Shown here one piece after another: positions 23,085-35,110 of a stretch of 64,000 nt of DNA (the stretch's first letter is position 1; every line of letters starts with the position of its first letter). Made by a program: the position numbers and the translations under genes. The stretch lies in contig JAQFVV010006238.1 of NCBI GenBank assembly GCA_028023455.1, positions 2,486,572-2,550,571 on the forward strand, written 5' to 3'. The notes beneath the pieces were generated by a model that was not told where the DNA came from, ran no database searches, and saw nothing but the letters and a program-made list of their open reading frames with translations. Origin of the DNA: Epiperipatus broadwayi (taxonomy: Eukaryota; Onychophora; Udeonychophora; Euonychophora; Peripatidae).

Positions 23085-25595
23085 ATGGGGAACTTTTATT
23101 TAGGTGCTTACAACTGCAGATCACTTTCAAGTGAAGAAAAAATTAAATGATTTAGAAAAAGAACTTAATATTAATTGGGACATTGTGATACTTTATGAAG
23201 TTAGAAGAACAGATGAAAAGTTGAATTAAAAAGTGGGCATTTACTTTATTGAGAACACAAGTAGAATGGGATTCTTTACAAATAAAAGTAAATCCCATTG
23301 TGGAGATTGATGATGTATCAGACAGAATGATAAGATTAATTATTTAAATTAATGGAAAATACTAAATGTGAATAACTGATACTTATGCCTCAACAATTTT
23401 TTATTTTGATGAAGAAATAGAGGATATTTATTTGGATGTTTAAAATGCTTTTGATCAGAGTAAACATTTTAAAATTATCATGAGAGATGTTAATGCTAGA
23501 ATTGATGAATGATTAAAAGGTGCAAGAGCTGAGGGCAGAAATTTGAGAGAACACACACCTCTGCAGTATGCAGAAAAACTATATTATGAATTGTTTCTTT
23601 GTGAAAAATGTTTAACAAATGGAAGCATTCAAATGAAGATATATCAGAATCAGATTTTATTCAGATAATATTTTGACCAATAAAAAAATATTTATTTCAA
23701 GATTCTAATGTTCTTAATAGATTCAACACAAGGAATGATTATCGATTAGTGAGATGTAAGGTATGTGTTAGTGCAAAACTAGAGAGGCTAAAATTATTAA
23801 GAAAAACAGTATTAATAGTTGATATTCATAACTTTAGAATCATCCCAAAGATTTTAAATTAGAACTTGCAAATCATTTTAAAATATAGACAGATTTTGAA
23901 GATGGTTTAGACTTGAATGAAATCAATGAGAAGATTGATATCGTATTAAGAACTATAAGAAAGATAACTGATACAAAAAAGCTGTAATTTTCTAGTAAGG
24001 TTTCTATTGAGACAAACTGTAAAGGATAAATTAAAAGAATGGTAAGAAAACAAGTTTAAAATATATAAGAAAATATAATTATGAATTGACAAGGAAAGGT
24101 ATGTATGAGAATAACAGTCCAAAGGTGTAAAACAATATCTTGTTATTGGAAGAAAAGTTATTTCTGCAGTAAGAAGAAAGAATGGAACTATTTTTACAAG
24201 GAGAAATGAAATCTTGAAATATGTGGAAATGTTTTGTAGAAGATTAAGAACAAGAGAACAAAGTATTCTTTACAATTCTTAATGTGAATTGACCACCATT
24301 TTAAATGAAGTGTTATAAGCAATTAATCTATGATGAAGGGAAACACCTGAAAATGATGGAATTAAAATTGGTATAGAAAAATTGTTAATGAAGTTATATA
24401 ACAAATACATAAACGATAAAGCACCAAATAATTGACATAATGCACTAAATAATATTGATATTTAACAAAGGTGATAAAGAAGATATTAAAAATTATATAT
24501 CCATCATTTCTATACAAAATCACTGCCAATTTAATTACAATTTGTCTACAGTAAACTTTGGATTTTAACCAACCAAAAGAACAATCTGGATTTAAAAGGG
24601 TTTTCACCAGTGAATCACATTTAAGTTTTGAGAGAATTATATGATGACAGTCCAATGAATATGAGTTGTCAGTATATTTGTAAAAGGAAATTGATTATAT
24701 AAGCATTTCTATATGATTAACATATTGGATCATCGAGATATATATTCTGAAAAATATTTCTCAAGATGCAATGCCAATGATTAGATTATATCATGATAAT
24801 ACGATTAACATTGAGATGAGGATATGATAGGATTATTTTATTTCTCCAAAACTTTTTACAGCAATTTTACAAGAAATGAATTAGAATGGGAAATTGGCAA
24901 AACAGAAGTAAATAGAGATTTTTTTAAGTATTGTAGCTGTTTTTACAAATAAAGCTTCCAGAAATGTTGCAAAAGTTATCAGATGAAAATAATAAAGTAG
25001 GATATATGATAAATGCTAAAAAAAATAATATTCAGTGGATTTTTTTCAGAAGACAATGATTCATAATCATGAATAAGAAGCTAATAACTACAAATGCCTT
25101 GGTCAGTTTATGAAAATAGATAGAAACAATGAATGAAATTAAACTCATATGAATTGTTTTGATGGAAATAATTCAGTATTAAAAGAAAATAAGTCCATGT
25201 CTTTGAAAAGGGAGATTTGTAATAGATGTATTTATCAGTTCTTACTTATAGATCTGAGATTGGACACTTTACAGAAAAGCAATTATAACACTTCAGAAGC
25301 CTCAGCAAAGTATGGAGAGATTTATATTAGAATAAAAGATTGAAAACAATGTATTACTGAAATAACAAACAAGTATCATTATTTAAAGAATTTAGAAACT
25401 GAAATGGAATTGAGCTGGACATATTGCTAGAAAAGATGAAAATAGACGGCCAGTTGAAATTATAAACTGGGTTCCAAGAGGATAGATGAACTAAGATAGT
25501 TTGCTGATCTGTTGATGAGAACAGGCTAGGGGTCAAAAACTTGATTCAACTTGGATAGTCCATCATCATACAGTGGACTGATAATGATTTGAATA
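23085..25595 (+). pseudogene. RTE-like LINE, near full-length but heavily decayed
   Basis: Recognisable pieces in order, each interrupted by stops or shifts. The endonuclease start is near 23170 (INWDIVILYEVRRTDEKL, the EVRR motif). Next is 'KIIMRDVNARI' near 23475, equivalent to the usual IMGDFNAKIG. Then 'NVLNRFNTRNDYRLVRCKV' near 23705, equivalent to GSDHRLVR; the H is lost. 'LDFNQPKEQSGFK' near 24555 is the RT finger/palm start. 'NNYKCLGQFMKID' near 25085 and 'AGHIARKDENRRPVEI' near 25415 are the downstream region. It belongs to the family often annotated as CFDP2-like endonuclease-reverse transcriptases (RTE-type). The 3' end near 25595 matches the fragment at 12898-12995. Confidence 0.8.
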
Positions 25596-27007
25596 TCAAA
25601 TGTATATCTCTCTCCTTGAGGTTTAAAAAAGATTAATGTTTATCTTTAAGCTATTACTAGTTATCAGACCAAGCATTCTATATTGTTTAGAATCCTTCTA
25701 TAATAATATATTTTCAGAGTACTGATTATATTTCTGATTCAATATCTACTTTTGAATATTAAATATAGCTTCTATATGCACTTAGTATTCGTAAATGTTA
25801 TTTTAAAAAATCCCATCATTAAGAGTGAAGAGTTTTCCTATAGATATTATTTTGACATTTCTGCATTTGGTCATTGCTTCTATTTAGCATAAAGCACAAC
25901 TTTTAAGAATGATGATTAAATACACTAAACTATTTTTAACTAATTAAGTGCTCTACATGGAGAATAGGTGATAATATATTTATCAATGAAAAGAAAACAA
26001 GGATATACAACTACATCATGGCCTTATATATGTAAATTTAGATGATATGAATATGTCAGGGTTTATCAAAACTCTTCATACAGGGGATGGCATTGGGGTC
26101 ACTTTCAGCTTAAATTACTTTTCTGGTTTTGTGTTCATTTAATGGTTGAAAGTGAGACTCAAATATATATTTTTGAAAAAATGATGGTATCATAAAGAGG
26201 GCTTGATACAGATGAGATGATATTACTGTTGTTTGGGAGCTTTTTTATTCTCAACTCTGAGAGTGCTTCTGAGAGGTTTTGCAAACATTCTATTTTTGTT
26301 TGAATTTTGAAAGAAAAATTGTATATTTTCTGTAGTTTATTTGTATATTTATAATTATTTTTGCAAAATATTTATGATTATATTAAGATTTATTTTGAAA
26401 GTATTAGAGAAGGCAAGTCAAGAGAAAGATCATTATGATAAAGTAAGTTATAATTGGCTGAAAAAGAAACACCTTCATATTTATTGTTGCAGTTATTTTT
26501 TCTCATTTGTAATAATTATAAATGGAATTTTAAAACAGCATATTATTATTTGATAATATTTTAATAATTTATTTGGGTTTTAGTAGTAGATTTTAAAAAA
26601 ATCTAATTTCATTCATTAATTACTTTTATCGGTAACTGTGATAGAACAAAATTCTTTGTTCTGCTTTCATATCTCAATATTATTTTTTTGTATATTTGCA
26701 GAATTGTAATATTATTTTTAAGAATGTTTTTCATTTATAAACTTATATTTTTAATAAGTAAAATATAATTTATTGAAATACAATATAAACTAAAGATTTA
26801 ATTGTTAAAATATTGGTAAGATAATCCAAACAGCTGCTAGCATATGTCAAAACATGTGAAAGAGTTCAACAATAGTCCTATTTTACTATGCTTTCTTTAT
26901 TGTCATAAACACCCATGCAATTATTATTCAATAGTTTAAAGGCTTTGAAATATATGAGAAGTACTTCATATTGACTATATTACAACTTTAATGTTAAAAA
27001 TATTAGA
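25596..27007. other. Non-coding, nothing recognised
   Basis: AT-rich sequence. Short open frames resemble no family. Confidence 0.35.
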
Positions 27008-27160
27008 AAGTCTCTATATGATAGTGAATCTAGTGCAAGCTATAGTAATCAATAGATTCTGAAGGTTTGTACATTTTAATCATTATCTAATGTCACACCT
27101 TCTGGCATCTATTGATTACTATAGTTTTATCCTAGATAGTACTATCATATGGAGAGTGTT
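27008..27160. mobile_element. Hairpin repeat family X/A, divergent hairpin copy
   Basis: Inverted arms of about 55 bp: TCTCTATATGATAGT...TAGTAATCAATAGATTCTGA on the left and its complement (TTCTGGCATCTATTGATTACTA...ACTATCATATGGAGAGTG) on the right. It shares the family core TAATCAATAGAT but has different outer arm sequence from the 10186 and 44230 copies. A reversed X segment may follow near 27193-27225. Confidence 0.65.
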
Positions 27161-28442
27161 GCTACTATTTTGCTTACTCAAGGAAAATGAATGGTGGTCA
27201 TGAGATGTTTTAATGTTAACACACAATATGCATATATTAAGGCGAATTGATTTTTAACATATTGTGTTAATGCAAAATCTTGGTCTCCTAACTAAAAAGG
27301 GCAACAATATCTTCCCCAAAAATCTCTAAGTAAAAGATAACTATATTATATCTATATATAGATAAATTATTCTCTAATAAAATCACAAATTATGTACACT
27401 TTAATTTAAATTTAGATCTTTTTAAATTTAAATAATGAAATGCATTAGTGGTATTATTTTAATTAGAAGTTCTATGCACTACTATTTGTATATTACATAT
27501 CTGTTATCTCATGAAACTGTTTTCAGGATTTTTTTGTAAAGTAACTTCCTTTCTTGAAATACAGTTCATTTTCTTAGTATGGTTATCTATTGATTCCTGC
27601 ATGGTTTATTAATCGCTATAGTTACCTATAGGTTTATTAATTTGTTGATATTTTTTAATCTCAATTATTGTAAATTGGCACCAAAGCATCAACACTGGTC
27701 AATTCTAGGTAATATTAACAGACCTATTGGTCCTTTGGACAACAGATCACAACTCAAGATTCTAGTCTTGTCAAATTATTCATTTCTTTTGGGGAACTAT
27801 GTAACTCGAAAAATGATTAGATGTACATCTAATGGCCCTTAGTCAGACATCATGAGAATGCTATGAGAACAATCATGAATTATCATTGTTGCACTCAAGA
27901 TATACTGAAAATACTCTTCTATACTAGTCCATGTTAATGCAGCAGGAATTACTGTTGGGACCATCATTGAATATTGTTAATATTCCCTTATTTGATGGAA
28001 TACTAGATGACTAAGTATTTACTTTTTGTCTTGATTGAAGAGAGTCTTTATCATTATAAAATTGCCTTTTCTAATTTTTTTATATTTCTACTTACATATT
28101 TATCTAAAAACATGTTTTTAAAGTTCAGAAGTTAGTCTGCTTATCAATACAGTGCTTGACTATTTTGCCTTATTTATTGAAGTCTCTAATTAGATTTTTG
28201 ATTCTAATGGCAATAGGTTGTGTTGTTGCTTTTGTATCAGTGTTCAAACCTAGTTTTCATGCTCATCTTTTTATACATGAGTATAGTGATATTTTGTATA
28301 TGATTATCTTTAAAAGAAACCATTTTGATAATTGCAGTATTTTTCTATATTAATTTTTTTGTACTTCTTTTACTTATTTGTTATATAAATATATTTAAAT
28401 AGTCTATCTCTAATGTTCCTTTCTCTGTTGTTGATGGTTCAG
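27161..28442. other. Intron end or upstream non-coding sequence
   Basis: AT-rich sequence leading to the kelch-gene exon. The last 30 bases form a pyrimidine-rich tract (TGTTCCTTTCTCTGTTGTTG) ending in AG at 28441-28442, a good acceptor site. No BTB or BACK exon is seen in it. Confidence 0.6.
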
Positions 28443-28632
28443 TTTATCGCGGACCACATAGGGACCAATCCATTATTCAAGGATGACCGTGGATGCCAGG
28501 ACTTAATCATGGAGGCCCTGAATTACCATCTTCTGCCTGAAAGGCGCTCCACACTGCAGAGCCCCCGGACCAAGCCCCGAAAATCCACAGTTGGTGCTCT
28601 CTATGCTGTTGGAGGCATGGACTCAGGGAAAG
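28443..28632 (+). CDS. KLHL5: Kelch-like protein 1/4/5 family: end of BACK and start of kelch 1 (exon)
   Basis: KLHL proteins of the 1/4/5 group are BTB-BACK-kelch adaptors, some of them actin-binding or Cullin-3 substrate receptors. This exon encodes the last BACK helix ([33 protein letters not shown]) and the linker [12 protein letters not shown], which is highly characteristic of KLHL1/4/5. It ends with the first strand of kelch repeat 1 ([13 protein letters not shown]). The acceptor AG is at 28441-28442 after a pyrimidine tract and the donor GTAAGG is at 28633. The exon starts in phase 0 and ends after one base of a glycine codon. I cannot separate KLHL1, 4 and 5 from this much; invertebrates usually have a single orthologue, commonly named KLHL5. 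No damage is seen. Confidence 0.93.
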
Positions 28633-28721
28633 GTAAGGATATTCCAAACTGTACAATACTTATTTTATATGCTTTCATAGATTTTGATGTTTTTTTTTAT
28701 GTTTAGGTACATGTGTTGCAG

Positions 28722-28946
28722 GTGCTACAACAATTGAAAAATATGATTTAAGAACAAACTCTTGGACGCAGGTTGCTAACATGGTTGGTCGCCGTTTACA
28801 GTTTGGAGTAGCTGTTTTAGACAATAAGTTATTTGTTGTGGGTGGAAGGGATGGACTTAAGACTCTCAATACAGTGGAATGCTTTGATCCAATCACGCGG
28901 GCATGGACACTAATGCCATCTATGTCAACTCACAGGCATGGACTAG
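28722..28946 (+). CDS. KLHL5: Kelch-like protein 1/4/5 family: kelch repeats 1-2 (exon)
   Basis: Continues the previous exon in phase across a short intron (28633-28721): [20 protein letters not shown] completes kelch 1. Kelch 2 follows with the double glycine ([18 protein letters not shown]), the Tyr/Trp-type positions ([18 protein letters not shown]) and STHRHGLG. The acceptor used here is the AG at 28720-28721 because it gives the family's canonical G-ATTIEKYD junction. A second in-frame acceptor at 28705-28706 follows a better pyrimidine tract and would add five residues (TCVAG). The donor is GTAAGT at 28947. The exon ends after one base of a glycine codon, matching the start of the exon at 62535. 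Confidence 0.93.
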
Positions 28947-30544
28947 GTAAGTTTTTAATTATTGTAATATCAACCAACTCGTTTATATTAAATGCTTTTG
29001 TTTTTGAAGCTTTTATTTGTCACAAAAAAATTAAAAAAATTAAGTAGCTATAAAAATTGCAAAAAGTGGATTATTAAGGTTAATCATAATTTTTTATTTA
29101 TTTTCAATAAATAGTAGAGTAGGATTTCGTTTGAGAGCATGAATTTCAATTAAGTTTCTATTTTCAAAAACTAGTCAATTCTGGGTGAACTTTGAAAGAT
29201 TAATAATATATATGCATCTTCTTAATGAATAATATTTCTGTAGTGTAATTTTTACTATATCACTCTCCAGCAAGCGATTCATTTCTATCTGCTTTGAACA
29301 CCTTGTGGAGAAGTGTAATGATAAACATATGACCAAAGACATGTGAAAAAGTTGTATGATCACCAAAATGCACATTTCGTGTTGAACCAGCATTCATCAG
29401 TTGGCCCAGATCACAATCTCTTACACAGATCTTTATCATTGTTCAATATATATATATAGACAATTATCACAACTTAATTGATGTGTCAAACTTACTGCCT
29501 TTGCAGCCTTAACACAAACCACTTAATGTACATGAATCTTTTTTTTTATAAAAAAAAAAAAAAAGAAAAACTGTTTACTAACTTCTCGTTTTGTCTATCT
29601 TCTGACAAATAGATGCTCGCTATAAGTTATAAATAGTTTTGGGGGCTGATTTTATAAAGATAATATAGCACTCCCATTTTTGTAACGTCATTTTATATCT
29701 CCCTATTATTGTAAGAATGTTTTCCGTTTATGATACCTTGTAACGTCTGAAGGTGGAAGACAGATGTCACTAGTGTCTACGATTAATAAATGCTGGATAT
29801 ATTGTGTTTATTTTATGAAAATTCACTATCGTATTTAGATTAAACTCAGATTTACATAAAATTGATTTATATAAAATTTTGCAGTGTGTAATCTTAACAA
29901 ATGCCACAGCCAGTGTTTATTTATTTATTATTATATAAAATGTGATGGTTCTTTATTACATTTTGTTTTGAATGAAATTTTAAATCTTTGAAAAATTATT
30001 AAAGAAAATAAAATCAATACGTGGAAGCAAACTTGATTGTAAGAAAACAATCAAATAAAAATGTCATGCCTTCAAAACAATAATAAAGTAACAGGAAATA
30101 TTTGATTAATTGAAGAGTAATTGTTTTGTGTGTGTGTGCTGAGTTTTTCAGTGCAATTTCATCACACTCCCGTTGCACTTTACTAAAATAAGCAGAGAGT
30201 ATAGGAAGATCTGGAAAAGCAGAATAGGGTCATTTTTAAATTATATATAGAAATTATTCAAAAGTGATCCCTTATTTTATCTATTTTCTATAGCAATTGT
30301 TTGCTTTAGAATAGCCGTACTACATTTAGAATGCGTTTGATCAAGAATAGATGCAAATCTATGAATTTTAAGATACCCATATTTTAAAATAACACGAGTC
30401 TTTTGAAATACAAATACATTAACTTTGTATAGAGCAATTACTTCATGGAGTATATTTATTTTTTATTTTATTTTAATATATTCTCTGTGTTAAACTAAGA
30501 TAGTTTTTTTGTGCTTCGTAGGTTAAGGAAAGATCCTTTCTATA
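28947..30544. other. Intronic, nothing recognised apart from an LTR-like patch
   Basis: Mostly AT-rich. A patch at about 29640-29830 is less AT-rich, with TGTAACGTC motifs, GACAGATGTCACTAG and an AATAAA. It resembles an LTR or a short retroelement end, but I could not find matching termini. Confidence 0.3.
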
Positions 30545-31990
30545 ACTTCTCTCAATATCTGATATGATTGGCTATATTAGAACCACTTTTAAATTCAGTT
30601 TGTTCTTTTGGTTGGTTGAAATCCAAAGATTTCTGTCGATAAATTGTAATTTTCTTAGTAAAAATTTTGTCTAATAAAAGATTGATAGATCTGTAATCTA
30701 TATCTTCTTCATCACTTTTTAAAATATTAATACTACATTCTTCCAATCTTCTGGTACATCTTTATCATTTAAACATTTGGTACATAACTTTGCCATAAAT
30801 TTTTTCATTACTTCACCTACTTCTTTTAAGACATCGATGATAATTCCATCATTATCCCTTCTTCATAAATTTAATTGCATGCCTCACTTCTTCATTTAAA
30901 ATCTTGGTCAAGTCAGATGTAATAGTTGTAGGAAGTACTTTTCCTTGTTCTTTATTACCATATAATTCTTGATAGAACTCTTCTACGCATTTCATGATGT
31001 CATCTTTTTTTTTTTTTTGTTAGTAATAGTTTTTTTTTTCTCTCTCTCTCTCTCTCATTGCAAAAATAAGTTTCCTATCAATACCAAAATGTTGTTTTAC
31101 ACTCTTGAAACTTTTTCTATTGATTTCGTTGCTAGTTCATAATTATACTTATGTCATTATCATTTTTTTTTTTTGCATTTTGAGATATTCAATTCTTCTT
31201 AATGCATCATTTTTATATATTTTCATATTTCTTCTTTTCTTCATAAATTCTCTCGTCTCGATAGAAATTTTACTGGTCAATTGCTGCTTTCTTCTACCAG
31301 CTATTTTTGTTGCAGTTTTTAAAAGTACATCAGTTATTTTCCTATTGATTTCATTCAAATTAGAATCATGTTCAAAATCTGTTAATATTTGAAAATGATT
31401 TGCAAGTTCTAATTTAAATTCATTAGAATTTTTCTGAAGATTAGGAATATCAACTGTGAATATTGTTTTTCTTAATAATTTTTGTCTCTCTAGATTTGCA
31501 TTATCATCTCACTAATCGATGATCACCTCTTATGTTGAATTTATTAAGAACATTACTTTCTTGAAATATGTATTTTCTGTTAATCAAAATATAATCTAAT
31601 TCTGCTGTACCCTCATTTGGATGCTTTCATGCCCATTTCTATTTAACATTTTTCTCAAAAAAAAAAAAAAAAAGAATTCATAATATAAAGTTTTTCTTTT
31701 TCTGGAAATACCACATGTCCTCTCATATTTCTATTACCATAACCAAATTTATATACAGCAGTTTCATCTTTCAATTGTTTACCAATTCTAACATTAAAGT
31801 TTCCATAACAATTTTAAAATGTTGTTTGGTTTGATCAAAAGCCTTTTGTACATCGATATAAAAATTACTCTATGAGAACGTATTGGGATGTAAACCTGAA
31901 TTATCTGCATTTGGTATCTACTATTAAGTTGAATAACTAAACTTGCCATTGTGTCCAATATACCATCAAGGTCCACAATGTTGTTCTGCT
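30545..31990 (-). pseudogene. RTE-like LINE, endonuclease and RT N-terminal part
   Basis: Pieces on the minus strand, from high to low coordinate: 'QMQIIQVYIPIRS' near 31910; 'ELDYILINRKYIFQESNVLNKFN' to 'GDHR' near 31600-31500, the GSDHRLVR block; then an open piece at 31149-31358 (NEINRKITDVLLKTATKIAG); then RT start 'DEEDIDYRSINLLL' and 'SLDFNQPKEQTEFKSGS' at 30552-30720. The order and motifs match the copy at 23085-25595 in opposite orientation. A (TC)n run and A/T runs interrupt it. It is truncated after the RT start, so either its 3' part was deleted or the insertion was rearranged. Confidence 0.78.
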
Positions 31991-32041
31991 TTTTATTTTT
32001 TTGTTAACTGAAAGGGGACACTTTGATTACCCTTGGAAGCC

Positions 32042-32460
32042 TTAAAGGAACTCCAAAGAGGGCAAATTCCTAATGTCCACTCCATACATTCTTGTCATTG
32101 CAGCTGCTATTACTATATGATTATTCATATAGCATATGGCATGGATGGGATTCTCACCAATATGCATTAGCCAGCATTGTAAGTTTATTGGCTTTTTATC
32201 TCTGAGTTTAAGATCAAGAAACACCATGTTCTTTCTTCTCAGTTGCCCAATACCTGTTAACTGAAATATCAATTGAATTTTTTTGAAGGCAATATGAATA
32301 TTTTGTGTGAATGAAAAAAAATTTTTTTTTCTTTTTCCATAATGGATATTTCCAATCAAGACAGACAAAAAATAAATTATGGCTCTTATTCCCAGGTAGC
32401 TGTAAATTCATTAGCAGTACAAACTTTTTATATAGTAGTGCAAATGATGGCAAGTCTTAG
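32042..32460 (-). pseudogene. Unassigned open stretch, possible old retrocopy or exon
   Basis: A 108-residue minus-strand frame (32042-32368) has a protein-like composition, most convincingly its last part (LQCWLMHIGENPIHAICYMN and GVDIRNLPSLEF). A different frame just upstream (32214-32453) adds NLFFVCLDWKYPLW, so at least one frameshift separates two coherent pieces. I do not recognise the family. It lies in the kelch intron on the opposite strand and could be a decayed processed copy of a host gene, an exon of a nested gene, or unknown transposon coding sequence. Confidence 0.3.
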
Positions 32461-32579
32461 GAATCAATTGATGGTGATCATGTGATGTTTTGGAGGCTGT
32501 AAAGTAACCAGCCAAGGCAGCAATTGGTGGTCAAAGGTGGAGTGTGCTACAATCGCTTGATTGTGAACTCAGGCTACCA

Positions 32580-32905
32580 TTTGATGATGAACTTTTATTT
32601 AAGTAGGTACTTGTATCTGTAGATCACTTTCAAGTGAAGGAAGATTGCAAGAATTGTAAAAAGTGTCTCATATTAAATGGGACATTATTGAACGTTATGA
32701 AGTTAGAAGAAAAAATGAAGAGACAATTGATTTCAGAAATGGCCATGTACTGATTACTTTAAAATATGTATATATTCCTATTGGCACAGCCGGATTAAGA
32801 TTGTGCAAGAAAATGTGTGTTGTGGTGATTATTGGAATATATATTATGTCAAATTTAGAAATAACAATAAAGTGTCTGAAGTTTGATGAATATGTTTAAA
32901 TAAGA
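32580..32905 (+). pseudogene. 5' end of an RTE-like LINE (endonuclease start)
   Basis: The reading IKWDIIERYEVRRKNEETIDF (from about 32668) matches the EVRR region of the RTE-like copy at about 23170. The preceding non-coding sequence (GATGATGAACTTTTATTTAAG, GATCACTTTCAAGTGAAG) matches 23085-23140. The frame stays open to 32899, but homology fades after about 32750. A fragment that keeps the 5' end but lacks the 3' end is unusual for target-primed insertion and suggests later deletion. Confidence 0.7.
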
Positions 32906-34349
32906 TAATAATATAGACACAAGTCCCAGCATGCAAAATAATTTTTAATATCCATTAGCCTTTCATTGATACATCTCTATACTCTAAGAACAGAAGATAT
33001 CAACAATCTCTCACAATAAATCCATTAACATGCAGTTTCCGCTCCACACCACCATCTGCACATCTCAAACAGATGTTTAGTTTTATTGAAAGCATCTAAA
33101 TCAATCTTAGATCTTGGCAGCTCCTTAGCTATGTGCACATGGTCAGGCCTTACAAAAATCCTCATCTACCATAGTTTGCACATCACATTCTGTAGCATCC
33201 ATACCAATCACATTCGTTTAGCAGCTTTTTGAAAAGGTGCTGCTTTTAGATCATATGCTACACAGCAGTATAAACTAACTCCCAAGTATAAGTAAGTTTA
33301 TAGCATTCATATCTATCTGTACTAATATTTCCAGATATATATAATTATTTAATATTGTGATCAATATATTTTTTAACCAAATCCACCTACATGTAACTCC
33401 TGTAATGAAATGAAAGATAAATTGGGTTGATGCTGGGTTATTCTACAACCATCTACAAAATAGTTTTCTTTCCAAAAAAAAGAGTATTGTCAAAAAAAAA
33501 TATTATGCACATTAATATGAATAGAATATTGAAGAAATTCTAGTGATTTTAAATTGAGTATGTAAACAATTTTACAGCTTTATCAAATATGTAATGCTAA
33601 GATTATAAACCTATTCATGGACTTTTAAATAATGCCATCTTTGATTATATCTATGCTAATCTATTTTGTCAGATAAAATACATTATTATAACAAAAGATG
33701 ATCATTATTTACAAGTTCATTTAAATAATTCCTTAGGAATCTAATAGGAATTGTCTTAATAATGTGTTCAGACTTGTTAGTTCTTTGAATAGGTTTAAGA
33801 AAAGTTAAGTATGAACTAATATTTAAAATAGATTTATTTATAAAAAAAAATATTTTTTTATTGATTTCATATTTACAAAATTAGAAATGATTTTGTTACA
33901 TTTAATTCATATCCACTTTATTTTCAGTTTCTTTTAATACCAGTTTTACAATTCTATTTTGAAAAATATTATTAGCAAATATATCTTATTTAAATTACAT
34001 TTTACTAAAAAATTCATGATAAATTCTATACCCCAAGTGACAATTGATACATGACTTACAGACTTATGCTTCAGAGTCAGCACTCTTATCATTGTCCCAT
34101 AAATTTATTATTGATAGCTCTACAATAAATCTCCAAAGATCAAGAATTATTTCATAGCATTCAATATTCTAAAAATGTGAACAAATGAAGTACAAATAGT
34201 GGACACAATTTTCTATATTTTATTATTACTAAACACGATAAGTTTATAGCAAAATGTTATATAAGTAATATTCTTTTGCTTGGTATAAATATCTTCTTTT
34301 TAAGTGATAAATTAAGCATGATTAAGCTAGATTGTTATGTTTTCATGAA
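32906..34349. other. Intronic, nothing recognised
   Basis: AT-rich. A less AT-rich part at about 33000-33300 has no family resemblance I can name. Confidence 0.3.
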
Positions 34350-34665
34350 GGTTTGTGATGATGGTGTTTTATTTGTATGATTTATATGTTGGAGTCCATT
34401 TCCATCGTCTAATATAAGTAATGAATGTCTTTAGAAAAAATTAACTTTATTTAAATATTCCAAATACATTCACCTGTTAGTAGTAGCACACAGGTTAGTA
34501 TATGCACAATGTTTTGAGAGGTATTATTCTCCCCTCTTCTTCGGGTGTTTCTGGCCTGATCAGTGACAGTACTAGCATAGGAATCAAATCTCGATCCTTA
34601 GATTATTTGAGTATTGAATTTTAAAGTAATACTCTATCCAACTGAGCCATCCTGCCAAAGGCAAC
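34350..34665 (-). mobile_element. tRNA-derived SINE, family B, copy 2
   Basis: A box TGGCTCAGTTGG in reverse complement (34638-34649). The B box is degenerate (near 34580-34590). The body matches copy 1 at 6641-6951 through 'TTTCCATCGTCTAATAT' and 'AATGTCTTTAGAAAA'. Confidence 0.85.
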
Positions 34666-34689
34666 AGTCAGTAGAAATTTCATATACTT

Positions 34690-35110
34690 AACTATGAGGG
34701 TCCTCCTGATTTCTCCACTTTTTTCTAAGAGCAAAGTTGATTACTGGTTTCCCATACATTATGTATAGTCACACTAGATTGACTTATCAGATTGTTTGCC
34801 ATTGCCAGGTGAATAGCTTCTTTAAATTTTCTTCTTTGTACCTTTTCTTCTCTATTCAATATTTTTGTATTTTCCCATTTAAACATACATTCATTGGTAC
34901 ATACATGGTCTGCTACCTTAGACACATTGTTTTTTTTCTCTTCTGATCATCAGTTTGTGTTCTTTCAAGCACTTTTCTATAGGACAACTGATCTCACCAA
35001 TATACATTCTTCTTCATTCACATGGTATTTCATAGATGCAGTTTATATTCAAGTTTAAGCTTTGTAGATGTTGCAAGTCCTCATAGTGTGGTGTGGTTTT
35101 GGAAAGCTGT
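34690..35110 (-). pseudogene. Penelope-like element, GIY-YIG endonuclease remnant
   Basis: On the minus strand the piece near 35050-34960 reads CIYEIPCE then RRMYIGE, the GIY and YIG strands of the GIY-YIG nuclease, followed by CLKEHK. After a frameshift the open piece 34725-34925 (KVADHVCTNECMFKWENTKIL) continues with the His/Asn-type region and 'KFKEAIHLA' of the domain. This is the C-terminal domain of Penelope-like retroelements; the reverse transcriptase is not visible. A stop inside the GIY-YIG part shows it is dead. The SINE-B copy lies next to its 3' side. Confidence 0.75.

Noticed and set aside
28675-28896. Minus-strand open frame over the kelch exon
   Set aside because: Antisense of the conserved kelch coding sequence. 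The plus strand matches a known family with proper splice sites.
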